A stretch of 64,000 bases of DNA. Source: Ceratorhiza oryzae-sativae. Its lineage: Eukaryota; Basidiomycota; Agaricomycetes; Cantharellales; Ceratobasidiaceae. Location: assembly GCA_030998015.1 (NCBI GenBank), contig JARWMV010000234.1, positions 620,001 to 684,000 on the forward strand. The letters run 5' to 3'. Shown in pieces: positions 10,661-20,568 of this stretch (positions within the stretch are counted from its first letter, which is position 1; every line of letters starts with the position of its first letter). The position numbers were made by a program, and so were the translations under genes. The notes below the pieces were generated by a model. The model saw only the letters and a program-made list of their open reading frames with translations. It did no database searches and had not been told where the DNA came from.

Positions 10661-13197
10661 ATGTCTCTGAAAGCCGTAAGCATAATAACCAAGCAGGCTT
10701 ATGCCACGTTAGGTTGACGCGAATTGCTTTAAATAGGGAGTGCCAGATACTCTCCAAAAGATCCAAACAAAAGCGCTCCAGAATGTCCTAAACCTAACCT
10801 CCTCGCCTAACGCACTATCCCAGGCTGCCCAATTATCTCGACCAGGAACACCAGCAGCGCAAGCTCAGAATGCCGCGCCGGTATGGAAAGTGCTGGTGTT
10901 AGACGAACAGTCGAAGGACGTGCTTGCTACGGTGCTGAGGGTGCAGGACCTGCGGGACTCTGGAGTCACCCTGCATGTGTGAGTGCATAGTGCGACTTTG
11001 GCTGAGCGCAGGCTGATCATAAACTCCGCTGTGCCAGGCAATTGCACTCTCACCGGCCACCGCTCCCAGATGTACCTGCCATTTATCTTGTCGCGCCAAC
11101 CCTCGTAAACGTCCAACGAATCGCCGAAGACCTAGCACAAGGTCTCTACGAATCTAGTCATATATCGTTCACCTCCCCATTGCCCCGCGCCATCCTCGAA
11201 GAGTTTGCTGCCCTTGTCGCACGAGACGGAACTTCGGAGCTCGTTGCCCAGGTCCTAGACCAATACTTGGATTTCTTAGTTCCTTCACCAAGTTTGTTCT
11301 CGCTATTGCCTCCAAACAAACCCAAGGGGCAGGTAGAAGGGGATAGCGATAGCATTGCCAAGAGGAGTTCGTATGCGTTGTTAAACTCGCCCAAAGCAAC
11401 CGAAGAAGACATTGAGGCCGAGGTAGATAGGATAGCTAATGGTCTATTTTCCGTCATCGTTACGCTTGGTATGTTCTAGCCTGATTCATAAATGTCCCTT
11501 ACCAAACAATGCAACAGGCCAGGTTCCATACATCCGGAGTCCAAGGGGAAATGCCAGCGAGATGATTGCACGCAAGCTAGAGTCTAAGATTAGGGATCAT
11601 TTACATGGGTCTTCGACCGCTCGTTCGAGTGGGGGACCGGGTTTATTTTCCCAATCCGAGGGAACTGGCTTGGGAGGGCTTTCGAGACCTGGTATGTGCT
11701 ACTCATATCTCGGCCAAGGCAAATTATTGACATTTGAAAATACAGTGCTGATTCTGTGGGATAGGAACCTCGACCTGGTACCTATGCTTTCTCACTCATG
11801 GACCTATCAAGCTTTAGTGCACGACGTCATGGACATGAGGTTGAGCAGGGTCACCATGTCAGTAAGTTGTTACGGTCTTTATCCCTGGTCAATTCGGATC
11901 CTGATCAAATATAGACAACAGAGGGGGGAAGGACATCGAAGAAAACATATGACCTCGACCAAAAGGATTTCTTCTGGGCAAAAAATGCAGCGAATCCGTT
12001 CCCCCAGGTTGCAGAAGATATTGATGCAGAACTGAGCCGGTATGTAATGCCTCGAGTGGACTTATTTTCTTTCTAAGTATGCTTTAGGTACAAACAAGAC
12101 GCAGCGGAGATTACTCGCTCGACTGGAATTAGCGACGTGAACGACGTTGGTCAAATGTTCGCGCTCTACACTATGCCAATTCTGAGACATACTGACATGT
12201 AAGCGCAGGGACTTATCGAGCAACGCCAAACACCTCAAGACTGCGATAACTGCCCTACCCGAACTCACTGCTCGAAAGCAAACCCTAGATACTCATATGA
12301 ACATCGCGACTGCCCTGTTAACCGCTATCAAGTCACGTACATTGGATGAGTTGTTCCAGACTGAGGAAGCTGCAGCGAAACAGGTAAGCTGCTTTTATTG
12401 TCAACGCTTGTATACGTTCCAGCTGACAGGTATTTCCAGACTACACCCATGATACTCGAAGTACTCCGTGGCAAGCCAGATACTGGCACCCCGTCACCAG
12501 AAGACAAACTCCGGCTTGTACTTATTTATTTCTTGTCGGCGCCAAATATTTCCAAGGACGACATGGCTGAACTTGAAAAGGAGCTAAAAGCAGCAGGTGC
12601 AGACACCATAGTACTAGACTACGTGAAAAAGTACGTCCAAGATATTATAACCAATGCAGTACTGGCTTACGTTCTTGCTGTTGCAGAGTCCGCGACATCA
12701 GTCGAATGACCACACTAGCTGCGCCCGTGTCCGCACCCAGCCAAGGCGCAGAGCTTTTCCGAGGTTTCAGTGCGCTCGGTAACCGCCTAACTGACCGGCT
12801 CAAAGAGGGCGGACTCGATAATCTTCTTTCGGGCGTCAAAAACTTCTTGCCTGCATCCAAGGATCTTCCAATAACACGAGTTGTCGAGGCAATCATGGAC
12901 CCGGCCGTTGCATCCAACCAAGCGCTGCAAGATACCGATGATTATCTTTTCCTTGATCCTCGTGCGCCACGGCAACAGAGTGGCAAAGCCAAGCGAATGG
13001 GCCACGCCGAGGCTATTGTATTCGTGGTCGGTGGAGGTGGATATGTAGAGTACACAAACTTGCAGGAGTGGGCGGGAAGACAAGCGGCCAATGCTGTTGG
13101 TGTCCCAGGGAAGAGGGTCGTTTACGGGAGCACGGAGATTGAGAACCCGGAGAACTTTATGAAAGTACTCTCAGCTCTTGGATCGGAAACTATATGA
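10661..13197 (+). CDS. SLY1: SLY1, Sec1/Munc18-family protein of ER-Golgi transport
   Basis: SM protein that binds the syntaxin Sed5 and promotes SNARE assembly at the ER-Golgi interface. Ten exons, join(10661..10675, 10737..10978, 11038..11468, 11518..11691, 11746..11861, 11915..12039, 12088..12156, 12209..12383, 12440..12630, 12687..13197), give 682 residues with every phase consistent. The first exon encodes only MSLKA. Landmarks are [20 protein letters not shown] near the N-terminus, [58 protein letters not shown] and the C-terminal [20 protein letters not shown]. The length matches fungal Sly1. It is convergent with RRP15 (104 bp gap) and is a good internal control for sequence quality because it has no frame break. 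Confidence 0.95.
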
Positions 13198-13301
13198 GCA
13201 CACTTCGAGCGTGCGCTAATCGATTTTTGTTTATGTTTAGAATACAATAGTTGCCTAGTATACTAGTACAAGCCGAGCCTACAAGCGGGTATAAGCAGTA
13301 T

Positions 13302-14248
13302 TCACGAGTTTTTTACAACACCTCCAGCACGAATCATATCCAAGAAGCTGTTTTTGTCAAGCCCAGCAGCTAAGTGTCGCACTATGTTAGATCAGGTATC
13401 CAGAGAGGCAACAGCACAAACTTACATGCATCCTTACTCTTGCTCGTAGCCTGAGCCTTTTTGCTCTTTCCTGACTTTTTGTCGAAATCGTGAATTTCGG
13501 GAGCTGGTAGCGTAGGTTTGCCTGATCCGCGAAGCTTCTTGGTCTCTTCCAGCGAGGCAGCAGTCGCCGATTGAGCTTGTTGGATTGTGTTGAATAATTG
13601 CACAACTACCATGGGCCATTAGATAGGCCTTTAATGGAACGAGAGAGACCTTACCTCCGCGTTGTGCAACCTTTCTCAAGGATCTTTCGTCTTCATTGTT
13701 CCAACCCTCAATGATATCACGAATATGGCCCTTCTCTTCCCGCTCCCTCCTTTCTACTTCAAGCACCCGTTTTGCCTTGAGTTCTAATTTCTCTTCATTC
13801 TTCTTGCGAGACAAGCTGGGCTTTAGTGCAAGTGGCATTCCAGCCTTTTCACCCCCTGGTACTGATGTTGCGAGCAGCGCCTGGAGTGTATGCCCAAAAG
13901 GTGTAGGAGAAGTGGCACGTCGCTTTCGTTCTAAGCATACAGCGCGTCAGATGGCCAAGGCACGAAGAATCCAGGCTACGCACTCGCAGTTTTCTTAGAT
14001 TTGGCATTCTGCGCACGGTTGATCTCCGATTCTGTGTCCGTTGAACTGGCGTCCTCATCGCGGCCCTCATCCTCATCCTCATCCTCGTCCTCATCTTCAG
14101 CAACCCCGTCCCTCCCCACTTCAGACAAATCGGCTTCGTCATTATCCGCCATAACCTCGTCTTCCGAGGATTCCGACCCCACTTCTTTCTTTCGTAATGG
14201 AAGAGACTTTGGGTGACCTCCACGAGACCGCTTCGCTGCTGGCGCCAT
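13302..14248 (-). CDS. RRP15: Ribosomal RNA-processing protein 15
   Basis: Nucleolar pre-60S assembly factor. Splicing complement(join(13302..13381, 13426..13605, 13655..13930, 13984..14248)) yields 266 residues in frame. The N-terminus is basic (MAPAAKRSRGGHPKSLP), then strongly acidic with an (ED)n run encoded by a GAG/GAC-type triplet repeat near 14062-14100. The Rrp15 core is clear: TPFGHTLQALLATSVPG, LKPSLSRKKNEEKLELKAKR, GHIRDIIEGW, ERSLRKVAQRGVVQLFNTIQ, and the C-terminal NSFLDMIRAGGV. The start is the second in-frame ATG (MAPAAK), which fits family proteins better than the ATG 15 bases upstream. It is divergent from the hypothetical gene at 14405 over 156 bp. Confidence 0.93.
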
Positions 14249-14404
14249 TGTTTCGACTGTCAAGGTTGAGCAGGAAGAATCCTGTAAATTACATTTCCAA
14301 TTGTGGGTGATAGATAAGCGCTGGGCGTTTGTGGGCTAGGAATTTGAGGACAACCTTGCCGACCTCGAGCTGTGGGCTGCTCATGGATGCATTATGTCCA
14401 CCAT

Positions 14405-15339
14405 ATGCCCATCGTCCCTCGCCGTCTCTTTGCGGCATCTATCAGCTTTGGATATAGAAATAATACTGGCACAAGACGCTCCAGGTCACCGAAATCTGCA
14501 TTTCTTGAAAGGTTCGGGCCGCCGCCATCTGACGAGAAGTTATCACGCATCCAGCCTTCGTTCCCTGCTTGGCCGGATCGTTCACCTCTCCAACCCCCAC
14601 CGTCCCGTCCAGCCAAATATTCATTTGTACAACCTCCCCCTAACCTGCTCACACCTATCGATAAAGCAGAAGAGAGGAGCACCTCGGAGAAGACCCCAGA
14701 CTGGAGCTTTACAAGACGAGGCAAGGGGGAGCTATTCTCAGATATCATTGGTAGTTTCTCTGAGCTCGTCAAAACCGCATCTTTCGAGGCAAAGCTTGCA
14801 ATCCAGCCAGCAATGGAGGCTCGTAGACAGCAGATGCTTGCGGCAAAAAGTACGTCAGATGTCGATTCGTTCGAAGCTTCGTTTGATCTCACCCATATCC
14901 AGATAACTTGCATCGATTCAGTTCGTTGCCACCACCAGTTGAATACAAAATTGACCAAAAAGAACGGGGGACAATCACGAGGCCCGCTGCTCAGAGTCAA
15001 GAATATTCATCAGTCACAAAATCATACAATTCCCCAGCTAATACCTCCAAAGCAAACTCGCGCACCACCCGTTCTTTGCATACTCTACCTTTCGGGCATC
15101 GCATGCTCTCCACATTCTCCGCCGAGCCTTCCTCGCTGTTAATTTCGCCGCGACCACCGCACCAGCTCGCGGATAGCTGGGCGACTATCCAGCCCTCAAC
15201 GTCCTCTACGACTGTTTGTTCCTGGTTGGAATGGTTTGCATGGACATTGAATCCACGCTCGATCTATCATTCCCACCTTCCACCGTCAACCAGCAGCACC
15301 CTCCGTCGCCTCTACTGTGTGTGTTCTAATTATCTATGA
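14405..15339 (+). CDS. Hypothetical protein, possibly mitochondrial
   Basis: I do not recognise this protein. It opens with MPIVPRRLFAASISFGYR, an Arg/Ser/Ala-rich amphipathic start compatible with mitochondrial import, followed by Pro-rich sequence (GPPPSDEKLSR, LQPPPSRPAKYSF) and a helical block (ELFSDIIGSFSELVKTASF, AIQPAMEARRQQML). A good intron splices the exon ending near 14849 (AAKN) to one starting at 14903 (LHRFSSLPPPVEYKIDQKE). The 3' part is uncertain: the frame stays open to 15337, but another frame at about 15100-15330 reads more protein-like (HILRRAFLAVNFAA, YDCLFLVGMVCMDIEST), so a missed intron or a base error is likely. It might even be the 5' part of the next gene. Confidence 0.45.
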
Positions 15340-15385
15340 CGGCTTCCCATTAAACAGCCTCTCGACAGCAAACACTCCTCACTTT

Positions 15386-16892
15386 ATGTATTCGAATAGA
15401 GTCCTTTCTTTATTTCATCCAGCTATTTATGCTTCACCTGCCATGGTTCGTGGATATGCAACGCGGCGCTCGCCCAGAGGTGGGTGCGAGTTTCCGTGAT
15501 TCTTGAGGACAGGGGCTCACCGTTGAAACCCCATCCACCGTAGACCAAATTCCCCCAGTAGCAAATCCACGACCGCAGGCGGCTGCCACCACTTCAACGC
15601 CCACCCCTCCATTGCCACCATCAGATGACCCAAAGGCGCCGTATATTCTTATTCCACCTCCCAGCACTCCAAACGAGTTGTGCAATGCCCTGACGCATCT
15701 AATTCAGGCGACGAATCCACGCACGCAAGTCTCTCGCCTCATCTCAACCCATTCGCAATACCCTGCCTTACACTCCGCTAAATCGTTCAATATTCTGCTT
15801 GCATACGCTGCTCGGTTCGCTCCTAATTACTCTCGCTTAATCTTCGTACAAATGCGCAATAGTGATATTGTCTGGAACCCAGAGACCCAAAAGCTGGCGG
15901 TTCGGGCGCATATACAGACTGGCGAATGGCTCCGGGCAATTGCGCTTGCTGAGCGTGTATGGCTTCCTGCAGGCAAAGCAGGACCGAGCACCACACCTCT
16001 GGACGTATTCATAGAGCTGATGCACTTTGCGTTTACACCCAAGTTCACTCGAGAAGAGACCGCAGAGATGGCAGAACGGTGTTGGAAATTATTTCCTACT
16101 CGTCCCAATGCCAGCGGATCCCCGAGACTTGCTTACAACGTCGTGAGGCTCCTGGTGGCCCTAGGGCGGATAGATCAAGCAATTCAACTCATAAAACGCT
16201 TCCTAGAATCCCTCTCCACTGTGACACCGAGCAGCAGTCGGTACTGCTGCGCTATCATCGGGCTCGTCGTCCGTCCACCCGAACACTCAGCTCGCCGGCC
16301 CAGGGTCCAGCCAGCGCCGTCTTTTCACGAGCGTTTGGCATTGTTCGAGTCACTACTCGGGCACAATCCTAATCTCGGTCTGGTTCCCGACGCAAAACTC
16401 ACGCTCTGCCTCCTCGAAAACTTGTACCGGTCCCGAAAACGTGGTTCACGGGCGGCTCATCAACTGGGGGAGCTGCGCGCAAAGTATGGTTCGGGTGTCG
16501 AGGACAGTGCTGTACGGCGGCTGATTGCGCGTTACGCGATGTATGATGGTAACCTTCAGCTGGCCAGGGCGATACACGAACGAGAGCTGCTCGCCCGGCG
16601 CGATCCGACTCACGCTTCAACCGAGTGTGACCGGCCTCATTCAACAAATATACCTTGGGCTACGGATGAACCCATACCCATGAAGTCCCACCTGGAGTAC
16701 ATCCGCAAAACTGGCACCGAAAACGTTAAATGGACACAGCTTTCTCGCAGCCTCAAGCGGACCGAAGTTGCACAAGGCTTGGTGAACACAGGGAAAGCGC
16801 GGGAAAAGAGGGGGTGTACCCCAGTACGTTGGAGGGGACCACGGAGGAAGCGGGAGGGCCCAAAGCGTACTATAAAAATGAAAAAAGTTTGA
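15386..16892 (+). CDS. Helical-repeat protein with mitochondrial presequence (PPR/TPR-like)
   Basis: From 15612 to 16892 the frame is open without introns for over 420 residues. Upstream, MYSNRVLSLFHPAIY...MVRGYATRRSPR looks like a matrix-targeting presequence with an R-x-Y cleavage type; joining the two needs an unusually short 28-bp intron or a base correction near 15480-15510. The body is predicted as a helical solenoid: ARFAPNYSRLIFVQMRN, TGEWLRAIALAERVWLPAG, LAYNVVRLLVALGRIDQAIQL, FESLLGHNPNLGLVPDAKL, LIARYAMYDGNLQLARAIHE. Such tandem helical pairs are typical of fungal mitochondrial PPR-like RNA-binding factors, but I see no canonical 35-residue repeat. The tail is very basic (GPRRKREGPKRTIKMKKV), compatible with RNA binding. 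Specific function unknown. Confidence 0.6.
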
Positions 16893-17049
16893 GAGCGATC
16901 ACTGGTGGAGTTTACATTAAAAGCGTCCGTAGCCTCCAGAAGCGCATACATGAGTAGTCGTGTACATCTACAACGGCTAGGATACAAACTACAGGATATT
17001 CTAAAAAACAATACTCAAATGAAGCCATCTTTTGGTATATGCGAACTCC

Positions 17050-19941
17050 TCACGGTTGTGTCGGCCACGCAAGGTTCAGCACCCAAAGCATGAGCAAGCA
17101 TCCAGCGAGCTTTCCAGGTAGACCACGCAGATATTGCTGCATAGCATTACCGAGGCTGCTTTTGTTCTGGTTGGAGGAAGTCCCGTCAGCTAGTCTATCT
17201 AGCCAACGGCCAGGGGTTTCCCCGCCGCTTGTGCTCCCATCTGCTCCTTGTCTCGTTCCAGAGCTCAGACCCTGGCTCCCGACATCCGATGTGAGAGGGA
17301 TAGATTCTGGTTGCGATGGGTTGCCCGTTGGAGCTGGGTTCGTCGTGGGTAAAGTCTTTTTCAGGGTGCCGCAAATCCACGCTGTCAGCACTCCAGTTGC
17401 CTCTGCAACTTTATGGCTAGAACACAGAATTATCAATCAGACTTGCGTGAACAAAGCACATGCAGAACGCTCACCTGAGCCATATGAACATAATCGAAGT
17501 GATGACCATGTTCACCGGCCTCCACTTTGTTCCGGGGATAACGAGCAAAATGCCCTTGGTATCCCCAGCAAGCCAAAAGTGGTACTGCATGATGAAAGTT
17601 TCAAGAGAACACGTTCCGATGAAGCCAAAAACTCGCGAATTGCATGATCGAAGCGCAGCATTCCCGTTGCGGAGGACCACGAATGCTAAGACCGGGATGG
17701 CCGAGACATAGGGGTGCCAGGCGTTGTACGCGAATTTATCGGCTCTGGAAAGCTCGAACCAAAAGAACCAGAGCACAGCGAGGGCGGAACCGACAATAGC
17801 GCACCGTGAGACAAGAGGCCAGCTCGCATGGTCAGTAAGCCGTAGCTCCCGGACTTTAATAAAGGCGATTGCCGTCAGCATTCCAACATAGACGATAAAC
17901 CCGTCGAGAGTCACACGAAAAGTCCACTCGCGTGCAACCCATTCGATGCGGAATATACTGCGAAGAAAGCCAAATATCTCCGAGAGAAGCCAGGCTTCGC
18001 GCATGAACCACGTGTGGAGAGCCATCGAAATGGTGATTTTGGCCAGCAAGAACGGCATTCGGTCGTTATACTTTGAGCCGACAAGCATGGTAAAGTATAT
18101 GATCAGGTACCACCAGGATACGAGCGGTGCAAAGTAATAACTGATGTAGTCTGATAGTGCACATCGTTAGTTCGGAAGCCAAAGGGTTTGAGTTACCTAC
18201 CTGTGTTCATCGTGTATGCCAACGTGATCGTCAAGAGATTCAAACGTACCAAGATCTGAGCAACACGCGCAAAGCCGAAGTCCGCTTTCTTGAGGTAAAA
18301 CGAAGCATGCCCATAACCAGTCATAAACAGATAGGCGGCCACCAACACGCGAATGGGGTTGTATATACCCGAGATTTTTGATGCTCCAAAGTAATGGTAT
18401 ATGAGGATTGCGACTTGAGACGATACGGTTTTAGAGCTTGGTGTGCAAATCTATTTGAAAGATGAACTTACGCTGCATCCAACCCTTCCACTCGTCAGTT
18501 TGTTCTCGATTGAGGAATCCCAAATCTTTGTCTGCTCTCTTCATCGTAGCCAATCCTGCGACAAGTGCTAACAACGATAGTCCTCCAAAAGCCAATGGAT
18601 CAAACTGCTTCTGCTCTTTCAACCATACACCAGTTCGGTCAGCGAAGAATAACAGTGCAGCAGCAACACCAAAGATGAACAGGGGCATGATAACCTCTTC
18701 GCTTGGGAAGAGAGCCATGAACGATCCGGAAGCTACCGGATCATTAGTACTCCATCTTCGGCCTTGGATAGCTACGTACCATTGCGTTTGAGCATCGCCC
18801 TAGCCAATGGCCCCCAGGAGACCAAAAGTAAAACTGTCATGATTTCGAGGAGGGGGGGTGTCGGGTATCTCCTGCAACATGTCTTGTCAAGCGGGAAGTG
18901 TTTGGGCAGCGCGTCGTTGCATCGCAAGTTCAATAACAAGTTGGCTTGCGCTTTGAGAATAGACGTGGAATAGTGAATTCCATCATTCGTTTGCGAGTCA
19001 TCCAGCATCAGATTGAACGCGACCGGTAGGCTGATAGGCACCTTGCGCTTGGACGGCTTGGAGGGAACGATGTACTCTGACGAGAACGAAAACGACGGAG
19101 GCGGGGGAGTAACAGATGGATCAAGTCCGCGTTCATAGCCTCCACATCCGACGGATGGATCGTCGCAAATCGCTCTGGCGACAGCTTGCCAAACACGGGT
19201 TCTCCACCGGCAGCCAAACGATCTGGTCTGCAATCCTGTCAGCGTTTTGCGAAATGATCGAATACGAGTCGTCGATCATCCCCTCCCAAGCGGCGATCCC
19301 TCCCGAGCTCCGGTGACGTAGATACCACAAACCAGATCCGAACACGACCATCGCGGGCCTCGGTTTCGCCAGTTCTTCTTCGGGCTCAGTATACTCTGTA
19401 CGACTGTTCCATTCAAGAAGGGTTCCCAATAGAATAAGAGCGATGTGCCGCCTTTGGTGCGCAAAGTAGCGTTTTGATGTTTCTTGTCGTCGTCTGGAGC
19501 GTTGGCGGGCAAAGATGAATCCATGGTGTGAGCAAAAGTATAGTAGAGCTGTCGAGTAACCGAGTCTCCAGCAAAGATCACCTCCTGGCTCGCCAAACAG
19601 AGAGTCGCGTCGCTTGCTTTGTATGTGTGAACCATACATCCTACGTCTACGAGTGAACAGACGCGTAAAACGATCATTCATCGGACATCACATACCTTCC
19701 GGCTGCCAATTCCGAAACTTGTCGTCCAACCACTGGCCGGTACTCAGCAGCGAACCACACCGGATTGAATCCTGCCACCCTAGATACCTCTGTTCAATCG
19801 AATAATCAGCCAAGGGCCCAACGGGTACTAACCAAAAAGCAGAAAACGCAAAAGTCCCAAAAATACCGCGCTTGCGATCGTTCCAGCTGCAACATAGTGC
19901 GGCCAGAGCGGACTAATAGTTGTACGTGTACTCGAGGCCAT
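17050..19941 (-). CDS. CAS1-like O-acetyltransferase (PC-esterase plus 10-TM acyltransferase)
   Basis: Golgi-type polytopic enzyme thought to O-acetylate surface polysaccharide, as Cas1 does for Cryptococcus capsule. The N-terminus ([20 protein letters not shown]) precedes a signal anchor; the lumenal PC-esterase part follows, with [20 protein letters not shown] and the catalytic-serine motif [16 protein letters not shown] long series of membrane helices comes next ([100 protein letters not shown]), which is the Cas1p family core. At least two frame breaks fit one missing base in a homopolymer: the T run at about 19858-19862 and the C run at about 19103-19107 (minus strand sense). A His for the Ser-His-Asp triad could not be placed with confidence. 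Confidence 0.85.
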
Positions 19942-20568
19942 ATTGGCCTAGCAAGATTTTTTTTGTGTAATTTCTACGCCTCGTTTGATTGATTCAAACA
20001 GCGATGGGATGAGTCGCGTTTAGAGCAAGAGGTGGGCGTCGCGAGGATCGTGAAGCCCAGCACAGATGCGCCCACAACAAGCCCAAATATATCATTTGAT
20101 TTGCCTCGCCGCTTTGAGCGCCGATCTCATAAAGCTCATGACCACACCCCCAAAATTTGAATTTAAGAAGCAAGTAAGTGGTGGTAACTATTACAAGCAT
20201 TCACAGAGTTCACATGAGAGGTAGATAAACAATACATGAAGCTAACAAAGCGCAGAAATTACGAACTAGTCCCAGTCCAAGTAGTCCAAACAGTCCAAAT
20301 GAGTCCAAATTAGTCCGAAATTAGAAATGACCGTCATGCAAAGTAGTGAGGATGTGCAACGAAAAGAGCGTCCGTAAAGGTCGTGAGTCCATGAGTACAG
20401 AGTGGCGTAACGAAAAGTGCCAACGTAACGCGAAAGAGTTCGTAGTGTCCCAAAGCGTGAAAATAGTCCAAAAGCATCGAAAACAAAGCAAGCGCTCATG
20501 GAGCGTAATGTCCGGGTGTGAAACGAAGAGGATAAAGAGGTTTAAAAGAAGTGAAAAAAGGTCCCCAC
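19942..20568. other. Intergenic region with AGTCCAA repeats
   Basis: No gene is seen between the start of the CAS1-like gene and the stop of the Cys-rich protein gene (both on the minus strand). It holds the short-repeat cluster at 20268-20325 and scattered GTCC words up to about 20480. Confidence 0.6.
20268..20325 (+). repeat. Degenerate AGTCCAA short tandem repeats
   Basis: Five to six imperfect copies of AGTCCAA(A/N) follow each other (AGTCCCAGTCCAAGTAGTCC, then CAGTCCAAATGAGTCCAAAT and a further TTAGTCC), with 7-11 base spacing. Isolated copies continue at about 20392 and 20465. Low-complexity satellite or multiple protein-binding sites are both possible. Confidence 0.6.
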
